Shown: piece by piece, positions 51,029-59,391 of the stretch
Layout of the letters: every line of letters begins with the position of its first letter
How positions within the stretch are numbered: position 1 is the first letter of the stretch
Assembly: GCF_001667265.1 (NCBI RefSeq)
Contig: NZ_LZHW01000073.1
Location: 1 to 64,000, forward strand
Direction of reading: 5' to 3'
Length of the DNA stretch: 64,000 bases
DNA from: Mycobacterium sp. ACS4331
GTDB taxonomy: Bacteria > Actinomycetota > Actinomycetes > Mycobacteriales > Mycobacteriaceae
Made by a program: the position numbers and the translations under genes
The notes under the pieces: model-generated
What the model saw: the letters and a program-made list of their open reading frames with translations, nothing else
What the model was told of the DNA's origin: nothing
The model's database searches: none

Positions 51029-52189
51029 ATGGAGGAGGTCCAGAAGTTCCGGGCGGAGGTCCGCGAGTGGCTCGCCGACAACTTGGTCGGTGAATTCGCC
51101 GCGCTCAAAGGCCTCGGTGGTCCCGGTCGTGAACACGAGGCGTTCGAGGAACGGCGCGCCTGGAATCAGCACCTGGCCAAGGCCGGTCTGACCTGCCTGG
51201 GCTGGCCTGTCGAGCACGGCGGGCGGGGCCTGTCGGTCGCGCACCGCGTCGCGTTCTATGAGGAGTATGCCCGCGCCGACGCCCCCGACAAGGTGAATCA
51301 CTTCGGTGAGGAACTGCTCGGTCCGACGCTCATCGCGTTCGGGACACCGGAGCAGCAGCAGCGCTTTCTGCCGCGCATCCTCGACGTCACCGAGCTGTGG
51401 TGCCAGGGCTACTCCGAACCCGGCGCCGGCAGCGATCTGGCCAACGTGTCCACCACGGCCGAACTCGACGGCGACCAGTGGGTCATCAATGGCCAGAAGG
51501 TGTGGACGTCGCTGGCGCACTGGGCGCAGTGGTGCTTCGTGGTGGCCCGCACCGAGAAGGGGTCGAAGCGGCACTCCGGCCTGTCGTACCTCCTTGTCCC
51601 GCTGGATCAACCCGGCGTTGAGGTCCGTCCGATCGTGCAGCTGACCGGCGACTCGGAGTTCAACGAGGTCTTCTTCGACGACGCCCGCACGGACGCGTCG
51701 CTCGTGGTCGGCGAGCCGGGCGATGGCTGGCGCGTGGCCATGGGCACGCTGACCTTCGAGCGGGGTGTCTCGACGCTGGGTCAGCAGATCCGTTACGCGC
51801 GTGAGCTTTCCGGCATCGTCGCGCTGGCGCGAAGCAACGGCACCATCGACGACCCGCTGATCCGCGAGCGGCTGACTCGGGCGTGGGTGGGACTGCGCTC
51901 GATGCGGTCGTACGCGCTGGCGACCATGGACGTGGAGCGGCCGGGGCAGGACAACGTCTCCAAGCTGCTGTGGGCCAACTGGCACCGTGGGCTCGGTGAG
52001 TTGGCCATGGACGTCGCGGGCAGGGAAGGCCTGGTGCTCAAGGAGGCCGGCGATTCGGTCGACTTCGACGAATGGCAGCGGCTCTACCTGTTCTCCCGCG
52101 CCGACACGATCTACGGCGGCTCGAACGAGATCCAGCGCAACATCATCGCCGAGCGCGTGCTCGGCCTGCCGAGGGAAGTCAAAGGATGA
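51029..52189 (+). CDS. fadE30: FadE30, HIP-CoA side-chain dehydrogenase
   Basis: FadE30 starts beta-oxidation of the propionate side chain on HIP-CoA. The 386-residue protein is a complete acyl-CoA dehydrogenase: [18 protein letters not shown] near residue 125, KVWTSLAHWAQW, and the end RADTIYGGSNEIQRNIIAERVLGLPREVKG. ATG at 51029 stands 6 nt behind TAGCCT and 17 bp behind a perfect KstR2 box. The next gene overlaps its end by 4 nt. Confidence 0.95.
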   Translation: MEEVQKFRAEVREWLADNLVGEFAALKGLGGPGREHEAFEERRAWNQHLAKAGLTCLGWPVEHGGRGLSVAHRVAFYEEYARADAPDKVNHFGEELLGPTLIAFGTPEQQQRFLPRILDVTELWCQGYSEPGAGSDLANVSTTAELDGDQWVINGQKVWTSLAHWAQWCFVVARTEKGSKRHSGLSYLLVPLDQPGVEVRPIVQLTGDSEFNEVFFDDARTDASLVVGEPGDGWRVAMGTLTFERGVSTLGQQIRYARELSGIVALARSNGTIDDPLIRERLTRAWVGLRSMRSYALATMDVERPGQDNVSKLLWANWHRGLGELAMDVAGREGLVLKEAGDSVDFDEWQRLYLFSRADTIYGGSNEIQRNIIAERVLGLPREVKG

Positions 52190-52974
52190 CGCTTTCGATC
52201 GCACCCAAGGAGATCGACGGACACGGCCTGCTCACGGGCAAGGTCGTGGTGATCACGGCCGCGGCCGGCACCGGAATCGGGTCGGCGGCGGCCCGTCGTG
52301 CGCTCGCCGAGGGCGCGGACGTCCTGATCTCCGACTTCCATGAGCGCCGACTCGGTGAGACCAGGGACGAACTCGCCGCTCTTGGCCTGGGCCGGGTGGA
52401 CTCGGTCGTCTGTGACGTGACGTCATCGGAGGCCGTCGACGCCCTGATCGCGTCGGCCGCCGACAAGATGGGCCGCATCGACGTCCTGATCAACAACGCC
52501 GGTCTCGGTGGGCAGACGGCAGTGGTCGACATGACCGATGACGAGTGGGACCGGGTTCTCAACGTCACGCTCACGTCGGTGATGCGCGCGACCCGCGCGG
52601 CACTGCGCTACTTCCGCGACGCCGGTCACGGTGGCGTGATCGTCAACAATGCGAGCGTATTGGGTTGGCGTGCACAGCATTCCCAGTCCCACTACGCCGC
52701 CGCCAAGGCGGGTGTGATGGCCCTGACCCGGTGCAGCGCGATCGAGGCGGTCGAGTACGGCGTGCGGATCAACGCGGTGTCGCCGAGCATCGCACGGCAC
52801 AAGTTCCTGGAGAAGACCAGTTCGGCTGATCTGCTGGACCGGCTGGCCTCCGATGAGGCCTTCGGTCGCGCGGCCGAGCCCTGGGAGGTCGCCGCCACCA
52901 TGGCGTTCCTGGCCAGCGACTACGCGAGCTACCTCACCGGTGAGGTCATCTCGGTGTCGTCGCAGCGCGCCTGA
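52186..52974 (+). CDS. ipdF: IpdF-like short-chain dehydrogenase (Rv3559c)
   Basis: The 262-residue SDR has the NAD(P) motif VVITAAAGTGIGSAAARR (the usual TGxxxGIG reads TAAAGTGIG), NNAG in VLINNAGLGG, and the catalytic Ser...YxxxK (NASVLGW...HYAAAKAG). In M. tuberculosis Rv3559c/IpdF is assigned to an oxidoreductase step on HIP-derived CoA thioesters; the exact intermediate is not derivable here. It overlaps fadE30 by 4 nt (ATGA) and is in the same KstR2 unit. Confidence 0.9.
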   Translation: MTLSIAPKEIDGHGLLTGKVVVITAAAGTGIGSAAARRALAEGADVLISDFHERRLGETRDELAALGLGRVDSVVCDVTSSEAVDALIASAADKMGRIDVLINNAGLGGQTAVVDMTDDEWDRVLNVTLTSVMRATRAALRYFRDAGHGGVIVNNASVLGWRAQHSQSHYAAAKAGVMALTRCSAIEAVEYGVRINAVSPSIARHKFLEKTSSADLLDRLASDEAFGRAAEPWEVAATMAFLASDYASYLTGEVISVSSQRA

Positions 52975-53012
52975 GCGATGTGACCGATCCGCTGACCGTC
53001 CGCGCGTGACCT

Positions 53013-53026
53013 AACAAGTGCTTGGT
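53013..53026. promoter_or_regulatory. KstR2 operator before kstR2
   Basis: AACAAGTGCTTGGT fits AnCAAGnnCTTGnT at every fixed base and ends 3 bp before the kstR2 -10, giving autoregulation. Confidence 0.92.
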
Positions 53027-53029
53027 TGG

Positions 53030-53035
53030 TAGGAT
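53030..53035 (+). promoter_or_regulatory. Putative -10 of leaderless kstR2
   Basis: TAGGAT, then 6 nt (TGCGAG), then ATG at 53042. Confidence 0.5.
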
Positions 53036-53041
53036 TGCGAG

Positions 53042-53680
53042 ATGGCGCCGGATACGCCCAGCCCTCCCGTCAGCCGACGCGACGAACTGCTCGCGCTGGC
53101 TGCCTCGATGATGGCCGAGCGCGGCCTGAAGGCCACCACGGTGCGGGACATCGCCGACGCCGCCGGGATCCTGTCCGGAAGCCTGTACCACCACTTCTCC
53201 TCGAAAGAGGAGATGGTCGACGAGGTGCTGCGCAGCTTCCTGGACTGGCTGTTCGCGCGCTATCAGGAGATCATCGACAGCGAGCCCAATCCCCTGGAGC
53301 GGCTCAAGGGACTGTTCATGGCGTCATTCGAGGCCATCGAGCACCGTCACGCGCAGGTCGTGATCTACCAGGACGAGGCCAAGCGACTGTCCTCCCAGCC
53401 TCGGTTCTCCTACGTCGACGCCCGCAATCGCGAGCAGCGCAAGATGTGGGTCGACGTGCTCAACCAGGGCATCGCCGAGGGGGTCTTCCGGCCCGACCTC
53501 GACGTGGACCTGGTCTACCGATTCATCCGTGACACCACGTGGGTGTCCGTGCGTTGGTATCAGCCCGACCGTGGACTGACGGCCGAACAGGTCGGAAGGC
53601 AGTACCTGTCCATCGTCCTCGGCGGAATCACCAACAGTCCTGCAGTGCAACCCAATTCGAAGGAGAAAAGAGATGGCTGA
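53042..53680 (+). CDS. kstR2: KstR2, TetR-family repressor of HIP catabolism
   Basis: KstR2 represses the ring C/D genes and is released by HIP-CoA. The 212-residue protein has the TetR HTH (TVRDIADAAGILSGSLYHHFSSKEEM, about residues 32-57) and the ligand domain of Rv3557c. The operator sits right before its leaderless start. Its last codons overlap the fadA6 start by 8 nt, so repressor and thiolase are made together. PPE64, which precedes it in M. tuberculosis, is missing here. Confidence 0.95.
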   Translation: MAPDTPSPPVSRRDELLALAASMMAERGLKATTVRDIADAAGILSGSLYHHFSSKEEMVDEVLRSFLDWLFARYQEIIDSEPNPLERLKGLFMASFEAIEHRHAQVVIYQDEAKRLSSQPRFSYVDARNREQRKMWVDVLNQGIAEGVFRPDLDVDLVYRFIRDTTWVSVRWYQPDRGLTAEQVGRQYLSIVLGGITNSPAVQPNSKEKRDG

Positions 53681-54812
53681 GGCGTACGTCATCGACGCTG
53701 TGCGCACCGCGGTCGGTAAGCGCAACGGTTCGCTGGCCGGAGTGCACCCGGTGGATCTCGGGGCGCTCGGCTGGCGCGCACTCTTCGACCGGGTCGACGA
53801 CGTGATCGCCGGCTGCCTGGACACCATCGGCGGTCAGGCCGGCAACATCGGCCGACTGTCCTGGCTGGCCGCCGGATTCCCCGAAGAGGTTCCCGGCGTC
53901 ACCGTGGATCGGCAGTGCGGCTCCAGTCAGCAGGCCATCTCCTTTGGCGCACAGGCGATCATGTCCGGCACCGCTGACCTGATCGTGGCCGGTGGCATGC
54001 AGAACATGAGCCAGATCCCGATCAGTTCGGCGATGACGGTGGCCGAACCGTTCGGGTTCACCTCGCCCACCAACGAGTCGAAGTCCTGGCTGCACCGCTA
54101 CGGCGACCAGGAGATCTCCCAGTTCCGCGGTTCCGAACTGATCGCGGAGAAGTGGAACATCTCCCGCGAGGAGATGGAGCGGTACGCGCTCACCAGCCAC
54201 GAGAGGGCCTTCGCTGCGATCCGCGCCGGGCACTTCGACAACGAGATCGTGACGGTGGAGACCGAGCACGGGCCGTTCCGCGTCGACGAGGGTCCGCGCG
54301 AGTCGTCCCTGGAGAAGATGGCCGGCCTCAAGACCCTGGTCGAGGGTGGCCGCATCACGGCTGCGATGGCCAGCCAGATCTCCGACGGCGCCAGCGCGGT
54401 GCTGCTGGCCTCCGAGCAGGCGGTCAAGGACCACGGCCTCAAGCCGCGCGCCCGGATCCATCACATCAGCGCCCGCGGCGCCGACCCGGTGTTCATGCTG
54501 ACCGGTCCCATCCCGGCGACGCGCTACGCGCTGGAGAAGACGGGCCTGTCGATCGACGACATCGACACCGTCGAGATCAACGAAGCCTTTGCGCCGGTGG
54601 TCATCTCGTGGCTCAAGGAGATCAAGGCCGATCCCGAGAAGGTGAACCCCAGTGGCGGCGCCATCGCGCTCGGGCATCCGCTGGGCGCCACGGGCGCCAA
54701 GCTGTTCACCACCATGCTGAACACGCTGGAGCGCACGGGTGGTCGCTACGGTCTGCAGACCATGTGCGAGGGCGGCGGCACCGCCAACGTCACCATCATC
54801 GAGCGACTCTGA
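53673..54812 (+). CDS. fadA6: FadA6, thiolase of HIP degradation
   Basis: FadA6 cleaves beta-keto CoA esters in HIP catabolism. The 379-residue thiolase has the nucleophile Cys82 (VDRQCGSSQQA), NEAFAPV near 306, GHPLGATGA with the catalytic His near 339, and CEGGGTAN near 367. AAGGAGA lies about 7 nt before the ATG. It is co-transcribed with kstR2. Confidence 0.95.
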   Translation: MAEAYVIDAVRTAVGKRNGSLAGVHPVDLGALGWRALFDRVDDVIAGCLDTIGGQAGNIGRLSWLAAGFPEEVPGVTVDRQCGSSQQAISFGAQAIMSGTADLIVAGGMQNMSQIPISSAMTVAEPFGFTSPTNESKSWLHRYGDQEISQFRGSELIAEKWNISREEMERYALTSHERAFAAIRAGHFDNEIVTVETEHGPFRVDEGPRESSLEKMAGLKTLVEGGRITAAMASQISDGASAVLLASEQAVKDHGLKPRARIHHISARGADPVFMLTGPIPATRYALEKTGLSIDDIDTVEINEAFAPVVISWLKEIKADPEKVNPSGGAIALGHPLGATGAKLFTTMLNTLERTGGRYGLQTMCEGGGTANVTIIERL

Positions 54813-54842
54813 GCTTCCTTTACCCGCGATCGAGCTTCTCTA

Positions 54843-54872
54843 CCGCGAGCGGGCTGGGGTCCCCGCTCGCGG
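54843..54872 (+). terminator. Terminator after fadA6
   Basis: CCGCGAGCGGG (54843-54853) and CCCGCTCGCGG (54862-54872) form an 11-bp stem with an 8-nt loop, 31 bp after the fadA6 stop. Confidence 0.8.
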
Positions 54873-54878
54873 GGCGTC

Positions 54879-54908
54879 TGTACGCAACACTCCGGTGAAA
54901 TGCGTACA
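54879..54908. repeat. Inverted repeat between convergent genes
   Basis: TGTACGCA (54879-54886) and TGCGTACA (54901-54908) are perfect 8-bp arms with a 14-bp spacer, just past the fadA6 terminator and before the stop of the convergent alcohol dehydrogenase. Confidence 0.5.
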
Positions 54909-54937
54909 AATCCGGCCGCTCGTCGGGCTTTCCGGGG

Positions 54938-56053
54938 CTAGTGCTCGTGCAGGATCACGCCGCGGATGTTGCGACCCGCCCGCATGTCCTCGTACCCGAG
55001 GTTGACCTCGCCGAGCTTGTACTCGTGGGTGACCGCCTCGTCGAGCAGCAGCTTGCCCTCGCGATACAGGCTGAGCAGGCGTGGGATGTCGGCCCGCGGG
55101 TTGGCTTCGCCGTAGAGGCTGCCCAGCAGCCGCTTTTGGAACAGCGTGAACATCGTCATCGACAGCGTTGGGGTGACGTCCTCCACGGCGGCGATCGCGG
55201 TCATGACGACGGCCCCGCCCTTGCGGATGATGTTGGCGGCCTCCTCGAGCATGGCTCCTTGGAGCAGGCCCATCGTCAGGATCGCGGAATCGGCCATCAC
55301 GCCCCGGGTCAGGTCCGCAACCAGGGCCGTGGCTTCCGGCATCGAGGTGACAAAGTGCGTCGCCCCGAACTCAATTGCCTTGTCCCGCTTGGACCCGACG
55401 ATGTCGACGACAACGATGTGTTCCGCACCGGCCAGTCGGGCGCCCTGGATCGCGCCGCTGCCGATGCCGCCGCAGCCGATCACCACCACGGTGTCACCCG
55501 GTCTGACGTCGGCGGTGTTGACCGCCGAACCCCAACCGGTGGTGATCCCGCAGCCGAGCAGGCAGGCCCGCGACAGCGGCAGATCGTCGTCGATCTTGAC
55601 CACCGAGGCCACCGGCACGGTGCCGTACTGCGAGAACGTCCCCACCAGCGCGATCACGCCGACGTCCTGCCCGCTGCTGGTGTGGCGCCGGTAGCTGCCG
55701 TCCAGTTGGGTGCCGGTCATGATGAAAGCGCCCAAGTCGCAGAGGTTCTGGTGACCAGTGGAGCAGAACCGGCATCGCCCGCACGCGGGAAGGAAGGACG
55801 CGACGACGTGGTCTCCGGGCTTGAGGCCCTGCACACCCGGGCCGACCTCCTGAACAATACCCGCACCCTCGTGCCCGCCGATCAGCGGCAGCGGCGCGGG
55901 CAGGTCACCGGTGCGGACGTGCTCGTCCGAGTGGCACAGTCCGGTGGCCTCCCACGACACCAGAACCTCCCCGTCCTTCGGCGGGTCGAGATCGATCTCC
56001 TCGATGGTCCAGTCACCACCGAACTCCCAGAGAATCGCAGCATTCGTCTTCAT
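54938..56053 (-). CDS. Zinc-dependent alcohol dehydrogenase (NDMA-dependent/MDR type)
   Basis: The 371-residue medium-chain dehydrogenase has the catalytic zinc ligands in ATGLCHSDEH and GGHEGAGIV, the structural zinc cluster C-X2-C-X2-C-X7-C (CGRCRFCSTGHQNLC), and the NAD motif VIGCGGIGSGAIQGA. It resembles the actinobacterial class of NDMA-dependent alcohol dehydrogenases. It replaces fdxB in the H37Rv order. A role in steroid breakdown is not shown; no KstR2 box lies at its start. The start region has GGAGGTGGGCCC just upstream of the ATG. Confidence 0.88.
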   Translation of the reverse strand: MKTNAAILWEFGGDWTIEEIDLDPPKDGEVLVSWEATGLCHSDEHVRTGDLPAPLPLIGGHEGAGIVQEVGPGVQGLKPGDHVVASFLPACGRCRFCSTGHQNLCDLGAFIMTGTQLDGSYRRHTSSGQDVGVIALVGTFSQYGTVPVASVVKIDDDLPLSRACLLGCGITTGWGSAVNTADVRPGDTVVVIGCGGIGSGAIQGARLAGAEHIVVVDIVGSKRDKAIEFGATHFVTSMPEATALVADLTRGVMADSAILTMGLLQGAMLEEAANIIRKGGAVVMTAIAAVEDVTPTLSMTMFTLFQKRLLGSLYGEANPRADIPRLLSLYREGKLLLDEAVTHEYKLGEVNLGYEDMRAGRNIRGVILHEH

Positions 56054-56149
56054 GGGCCCACCTCCGGGTGACGCGATGTGTCTGCGCCCCGAGTGTAGGA
56101 AGGGCGTGCGGCCGCGGAGGCGGATTTGACCAACGCCGATTCGCGTACG

Positions 56150-56878
56150 TCAGTGCAGGGCCAGGACCAGGCCCGCCATGGCGATGAGCCAACTCGCGAA
56201 ACTGCCGACCAGAAAGTACTCGGTGACCGCGTCGATGCCCGACCCGTTCTCCTCCTTGCGTTGGGCATTCAACTCCGGGAACCGGATGATGCCCTTGGCC
56301 GCGACCACCGCGGACGCCGCCCCGAGCTGCCCGCCCAGACCCAGGCCGACGATGAGCAGGCGCTCCATCGGCCCGAGCAGTCTGCCGCCCTTGAGGCGGT
56401 CCGAGGGCTGGGGTTCACCGACTGGCCGCACCGCGCCGACAGCGCCAAGGATCAAGCGCACCAACTGATTCGCCGTGACGAGTTGCAGCAGGATCACGCC
56501 GACGATCATCAATGCGCGGTTCGGGTCGAGGTGTCCGAGACCCACCCAGTCCAGCCAGCGGTTGAGCAGGCCGCCAGCGGGTGACGTCCACCCCGCGAGG
56601 ATGAGCGGCAGTCCCACACCGAGACCGAACGTCGTCAGGGCCGAACCCTGGCGCGTACCCGTCCGTTCGGCGCGAGCCGACAGCAGGACCCAGAGCACCG
56701 ACAACGCCGCCGCCGCGGTGAGCAGGACGATGTCGCCGGGACGCCACAGCGCGCCGACCACGGCGCACGCCAGGACCGTGACGGGGCCCGTGGCCAACGG
56801 CAGCCAACGGGCTCCGGTGAGTCTGCGGCAGATGTCCGCAGCGCCGACGGCGATCAGGAACACCGCCAGTGCGCTCAT
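56150..56878 (-). CDS. Multi-span membrane protein paired with SatD-like protein
   Basis: The 242-residue protein has about six hydrophobic segments, a cytoplasmic loop with the Arg/Gly-rich GEPQPSDRLKGGRLLGPMERLL, and ends with a helix close to the terminus. It starts in a 4-nt ATGA overlap with the SatD-like gene, so they are made together. Similar two-gene units (a SatD protein followed by a membrane protein) exist in several phyla, in streptococci as satD-satE; the function is unknown. No catalytic motif was recognised. Confidence 0.7.
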   Translation of the reverse strand: MSALAVFLIAVGAADICRRLTGARWLPLATGPVTVLACAVVGALWRPGDIVLLTAAAALSVLWVLLSARAERTGTRQGSALTTFGLGVGLPLILAGWTSPAGGLLNRWLDWVGLGHLDPNRALMIVGVILLQLVTANQLVRLILGAVGAVRPVGEPQPSDRLKGGRLLGPMERLLIVGLGLGGQLGAASAVVAAKGIIRFPELNAQRKEENGSGIDAVTEYFLVGSFASWLIAMAGLVLALH

Positions 56879-57531
56879 CGCACGCCCCGAAGCTCTTCGG
56901 CGGTTGTCAGCAGCAGATCGAGACCGTCCCGGCCGGCGCGCTGTGACACCGCCGACGCGCTGATCTGCTCTGTCACCGCCAACTCCTTCTTGGATCGCCC
57001 CTGCCGCAGTCCGGTCAGGATTCGCAGGGAGCGCTGGTCCAACGATCCAAGCAGATGGTCCCGACACATCAGAGCGGCGTTGACGGCACGTGGATCGGGG
57101 CCGTCGGTGGGGGCGAGTCGGTAGGCCGTCCGGACATGGGCCAGACCCGACTGCTGCTGGGCTGCTGCGATCCATTCGATGGCTTCGCGGGCCGCCCACC
57201 ATCCGGGACCGTCCTGGATTCCGGAGTCCGTGTCGAGTCGGGCGACCTCACCCCAGCCGATGCCGAATCGGATGTCGATGTCGGGGGCGACAGCCAGGCG
57301 TATCGACAGTGCGGCGTCGACCGCGTGGCCGACGGTGTCGTAGCTGCCCTGGAACTCGTCGCCGACCGTCAGGGCGGGGGCGTCGACGGCATGCTCGGTC
57401 ACCGAGGTCAGTGCCAGGGCTGCCGAGAGTCGCCGATGCAGTGCCTGCCGGTCGGGATGGCTGCGTGATCCGACGACGTCGCCGATCAGCGGCGCCACAA
57501 CCAATGAAGTGCCCGTCTTCACTGAAGCCAT
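56875..57531 (-). CDS. SatD-family protein with C-terminal HTH
   Basis: The 218-residue protein has the SatD pattern: APLIGDVVGSRSHPDRQALH at the N-terminus, TVGDEFQGSYDTV near residue 55, IRFGIGWGEV near 87 and DGPGWWAAREAIEW near 107. This arrangement recalls a degenerate nucleotide-cyclase-like fold. The C-terminus (about 165-215) has an HTH (GRSKKELAVTEQISASAVSQR), so it is likely a DNA-binding regulator. Five TGAAG/CTTCA half-sites overlap its promoter. TATAGT stands exactly 6 nt before the ATG: leaderless. Confidence 0.75.
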   Translation of the reverse strand: MASVKTGTSLVVAPLIGDVVGSRSHPDRQALHRRLSAALALTSVTEHAVDAPALTVGDEFQGSYDTVGHAVDAALSIRLAVAPDIDIRFGIGWGEVARLDTDSGIQDGPGWWAAREAIEWIAAAQQQSGLAHVRTAYRLAPTDGPDPRAVNAALMCRDHLLGSLDQRSLRILTGLRQGRSKKELAVTEQISASAVSQRAGRDGLDLLLTTAEELRGVR

Positions 57532-57532
57532 A

Positions 57533-57577
57533 TGAAGACTATAGCTTCATTATGAAGAAATGAAGCTGATCACTTCA
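57533..57577. promoter_or_regulatory. Cluster of five TGAAG/CTTCA half-sites at the SatD-like promoter
   Basis: TGAAG at 57533, 57553 and 57561 and CTTCA at 57545 and 57573 form two TGAAG-N7-CTTCA pairs (57533-57549, 57561-57577) and a CTTCAT-T-ATGAAG palindrome (57545-57557). They fill the 43-bp gap between ipdC and the SatD-like start, including its -10 TATAGT (57538-57543, minus strand). This is AT-rich compared with its surroundings and is a strong autoregulation candidate. Confidence 0.65.
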
Positions 57578-58648
57578 GTCTGAGATGGCTCCTGCTGCCG
57601 ACCGCAGGTGTCGCACCGCGTCGTCGACGATCGAGTCGATCAACTCGGCGCACGACGGCAGGTCGTCGAGGATGCCCGCGACCTGGCCCGACGCCAGCAC
57701 GCCGGCCTCGGTGTTGCCCTCGACCAGGCCGGCCTTGAGCAGCATCGGAGTGTTGGCCGCCATCACGACCTGAGACCAGGTGAGGTCCTTGCCGTGCCGC
57801 ATCGCCAGGCCGTCGCTGATCATCGAACGCCAGGACATGCCTGTCATCTTCTTGAACTTCTGTGCGTTGCCGATCGCTGCGCTGAACCCGCGCACGCGAG
57901 ATCCGCTCTCAAGCTTCTCGACCAGGCCGGTACGAAGCACCCGGTGCGGCATCCCGTCGACGCGGGTGGACACCACCGTGCCGTCCAGGCCGGACTCGAG
58001 GTATCGACGTTTCACGTCGTCGGGAACGGTGGAGTCCGACGTGAGGAGGAACCGCGTGCCCATCGCGACGCCCGCCGCGCCATAGGACAACGCCGCGGCC
58101 AAGCCACGCCCGTCGAAGAACCCGCCCGCGGCCACGACCGGCATGCCGGTGTCGGCGACGGCGTCGAGCACCGACGGCAGCAGCAGGGTCGTGGCGACCG
58201 GCCCGGTGTGACCTCCGCCCTCACCACCCTGCACGATGACGGCGTCGGCGCCCCAACCGGCGACCTTTTTGGCGTGTTTGGCCGCACCCACAGACGGGAT
58301 CACCACGACGCCGGCCTCTTTGAGCTTGGCGATGAGATCCGGTTTGGGAGCCAAAGCGAAGGAGGCGACTTTGACTCCTTCGCGGATCAGGAGGTCGACG
58401 CGCTCGTTCGCGTCGCCGGCGTCGGCGCGGATGTTGATGCCGAACGGTTTGTCGGTGGCCGCCTTGACCTTGCTCACGGCGGTCTGCAGTTCCTCGAGCG
58501 TCATGGTCGCCGACGCCAGGATGCCGAGTCCGCCCGCGTTCGAGGTCGCCGACACCAGCCGTGCTCCGGCCACCCAGCCCATGCCGGTCTGCACGACCGG
58601 GTGCTCGATTCCGACGAGCTCAGTCAGCGCGGTCTTGAGCTTGGTCAT
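57575..58648 (-). CDS. ipdC: IpdC, flavin-dependent oxidoreductase of the nitronate monooxygenase family
   Basis: IpdC (Rv3553) is an FMN enzyme required for HIP ring degradation. The 357-residue TIM-barrel protein has the 2-nitropropane-dioxygenase signatures VVQTGMGWVAGARLVSATSNAGG, AVIVQGGEGGGHTG near residue 138 and VVAAGGFFDGRGLAAALSYGAAGVAMGTRF near 170. Despite the name nitronate monooxygenase, its steroid role is a CoA-ester redox step. It overlaps the ipdB stop by 4 nt, completing echA20-ipdA-ipdB-ipdC. Confidence 0.93.
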   Translation of the reverse strand: MTKLKTALTELVGIEHPVVQTGMGWVAGARLVSATSNAGGLGILASATMTLEELQTAVSKVKAATDKPFGINIRADAGDANERVDLLIREGVKVASFALAPKPDLIAKLKEAGVVVIPSVGAAKHAKKVAGWGADAVIVQGGEGGGHTGPVATTLLLPSVLDAVADTGMPVVAAGGFFDGRGLAAALSYGAAGVAMGTRFLLTSDSTVPDDVKRRYLESGLDGTVVSTRVDGMPHRVLRTGLVEKLESGSRVRGFSAAIGNAQKFKKMTGMSWRSMISDGLAMRHGKDLTWSQVVMAANTPMLLKAGLVEGNTEAGVLASGQVAGILDDLPSCAELIDSIVDDAVRHLRSAAGAISD

Positions 58649-59391
58649 GCGCGCACTTCTTTGTCGCGCAACGCCTTCGGGTCGAGTTCGGCGATGAGTT
58701 CCAGCTCCTGCGCGGAGGGCAGTCGCGTCACCTCGGCCTCGCCGAGACCGTGCACCTCGAACGAGGTGTTCTCGGCGACCTGATCCGCCTCGACGCCGGG
58801 ATGCAGCGACACTGCCCGCATCGTGTGGTCGGGCCCGTTGAAATCGAACACACCGAGGTTGGTGACAACGCGGTGGATGTTGGCGAACCGGTAGGCCGGG
58901 TTGTCCGAATCCACCTTGTCCCAGCCGATTCCGGACACGATGTCGACCGAGTCGCAGAACACGCGCGTGGAGTGGTTGCCCACCCAGTAGCTGGTCGCGT
59001 GGTTGATCGTGTTGCCCGGGGCGCCGCGCACACCGAACATCTGGCGGGTCGGCTGCTGAATCGGTCCGAAGGCCGACAGGTTCTGGTTGCCGAATCGGTC
59101 GATCTGGTTGGCGCCCATGACAACGTGGCGTCGGCCCCATGCCAGGGTCTCGAAGACCCGTCCGAACGGCATCCAGCCCTCGATCGCGGCGGGCGCTCCG
59201 ATCGCCGGGGTGTCGGCGATCAGTCGGGCCTCACCGTCGGTGAGGACGATGTCGGGGGAGAAGGTCAACCGGGCCAACCTGGCGCCGATCGAGACGATGG
59301 TCGTCATCGGGCTGACCATGATCTCTCCCGCATCGCGGAACAGTTCGGCGCATGCGACGGTGCACACCTCGGCACGACTGGCGGAAATCAC
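58645..59391 (-). CDS. ipdB: IpdB, beta subunit of COCHEA-CoA hydrolase
   Basis: IpdAB opens the last steroid ring (COCHEA-CoA) in HIP catabolism. The 248-residue protein has the CoA-transferase family I fold (LTDGEARLIADTP, EGWMPFGRVFETLAWGRRHVVMGANQIDRFGNQN) but no catalytic CoA-transferase glutamate is needed, because IpdAB acts as a hydrolase with the active Glu in IpdA. The GTG start overlaps the ipdA stop by 4 nt. Confidence 0.95.
   Translation of the reverse strand: MISASRAEVCTVACAELFRDAGEIMVSPMTTIVSIGARLARLTFSPDIVLTDGEARLIADTPAIGAPAAIEGWMPFGRVFETLAWGRRHVVMGANQIDRFGNQNLSAFGPIQQPTRQMFGVRGAPGNTINHATSYWVGNHSTRVFCDSVDIVSGIGWDKVDSDNPAYRFANIHRVVTNLGVFDFNGPDHTMRAVSLHPGVEADQVAENTSFEVHGLGEAEVTRLPSAQELELIAELDPKALRDKEVRA

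Noticed and set aside
57533-57577. CRISPR-like or satellite repeat
   Set aside because: Five-base half-sites within 45 bp are too short for CRISPR; symmetric spacing fits protein binding.
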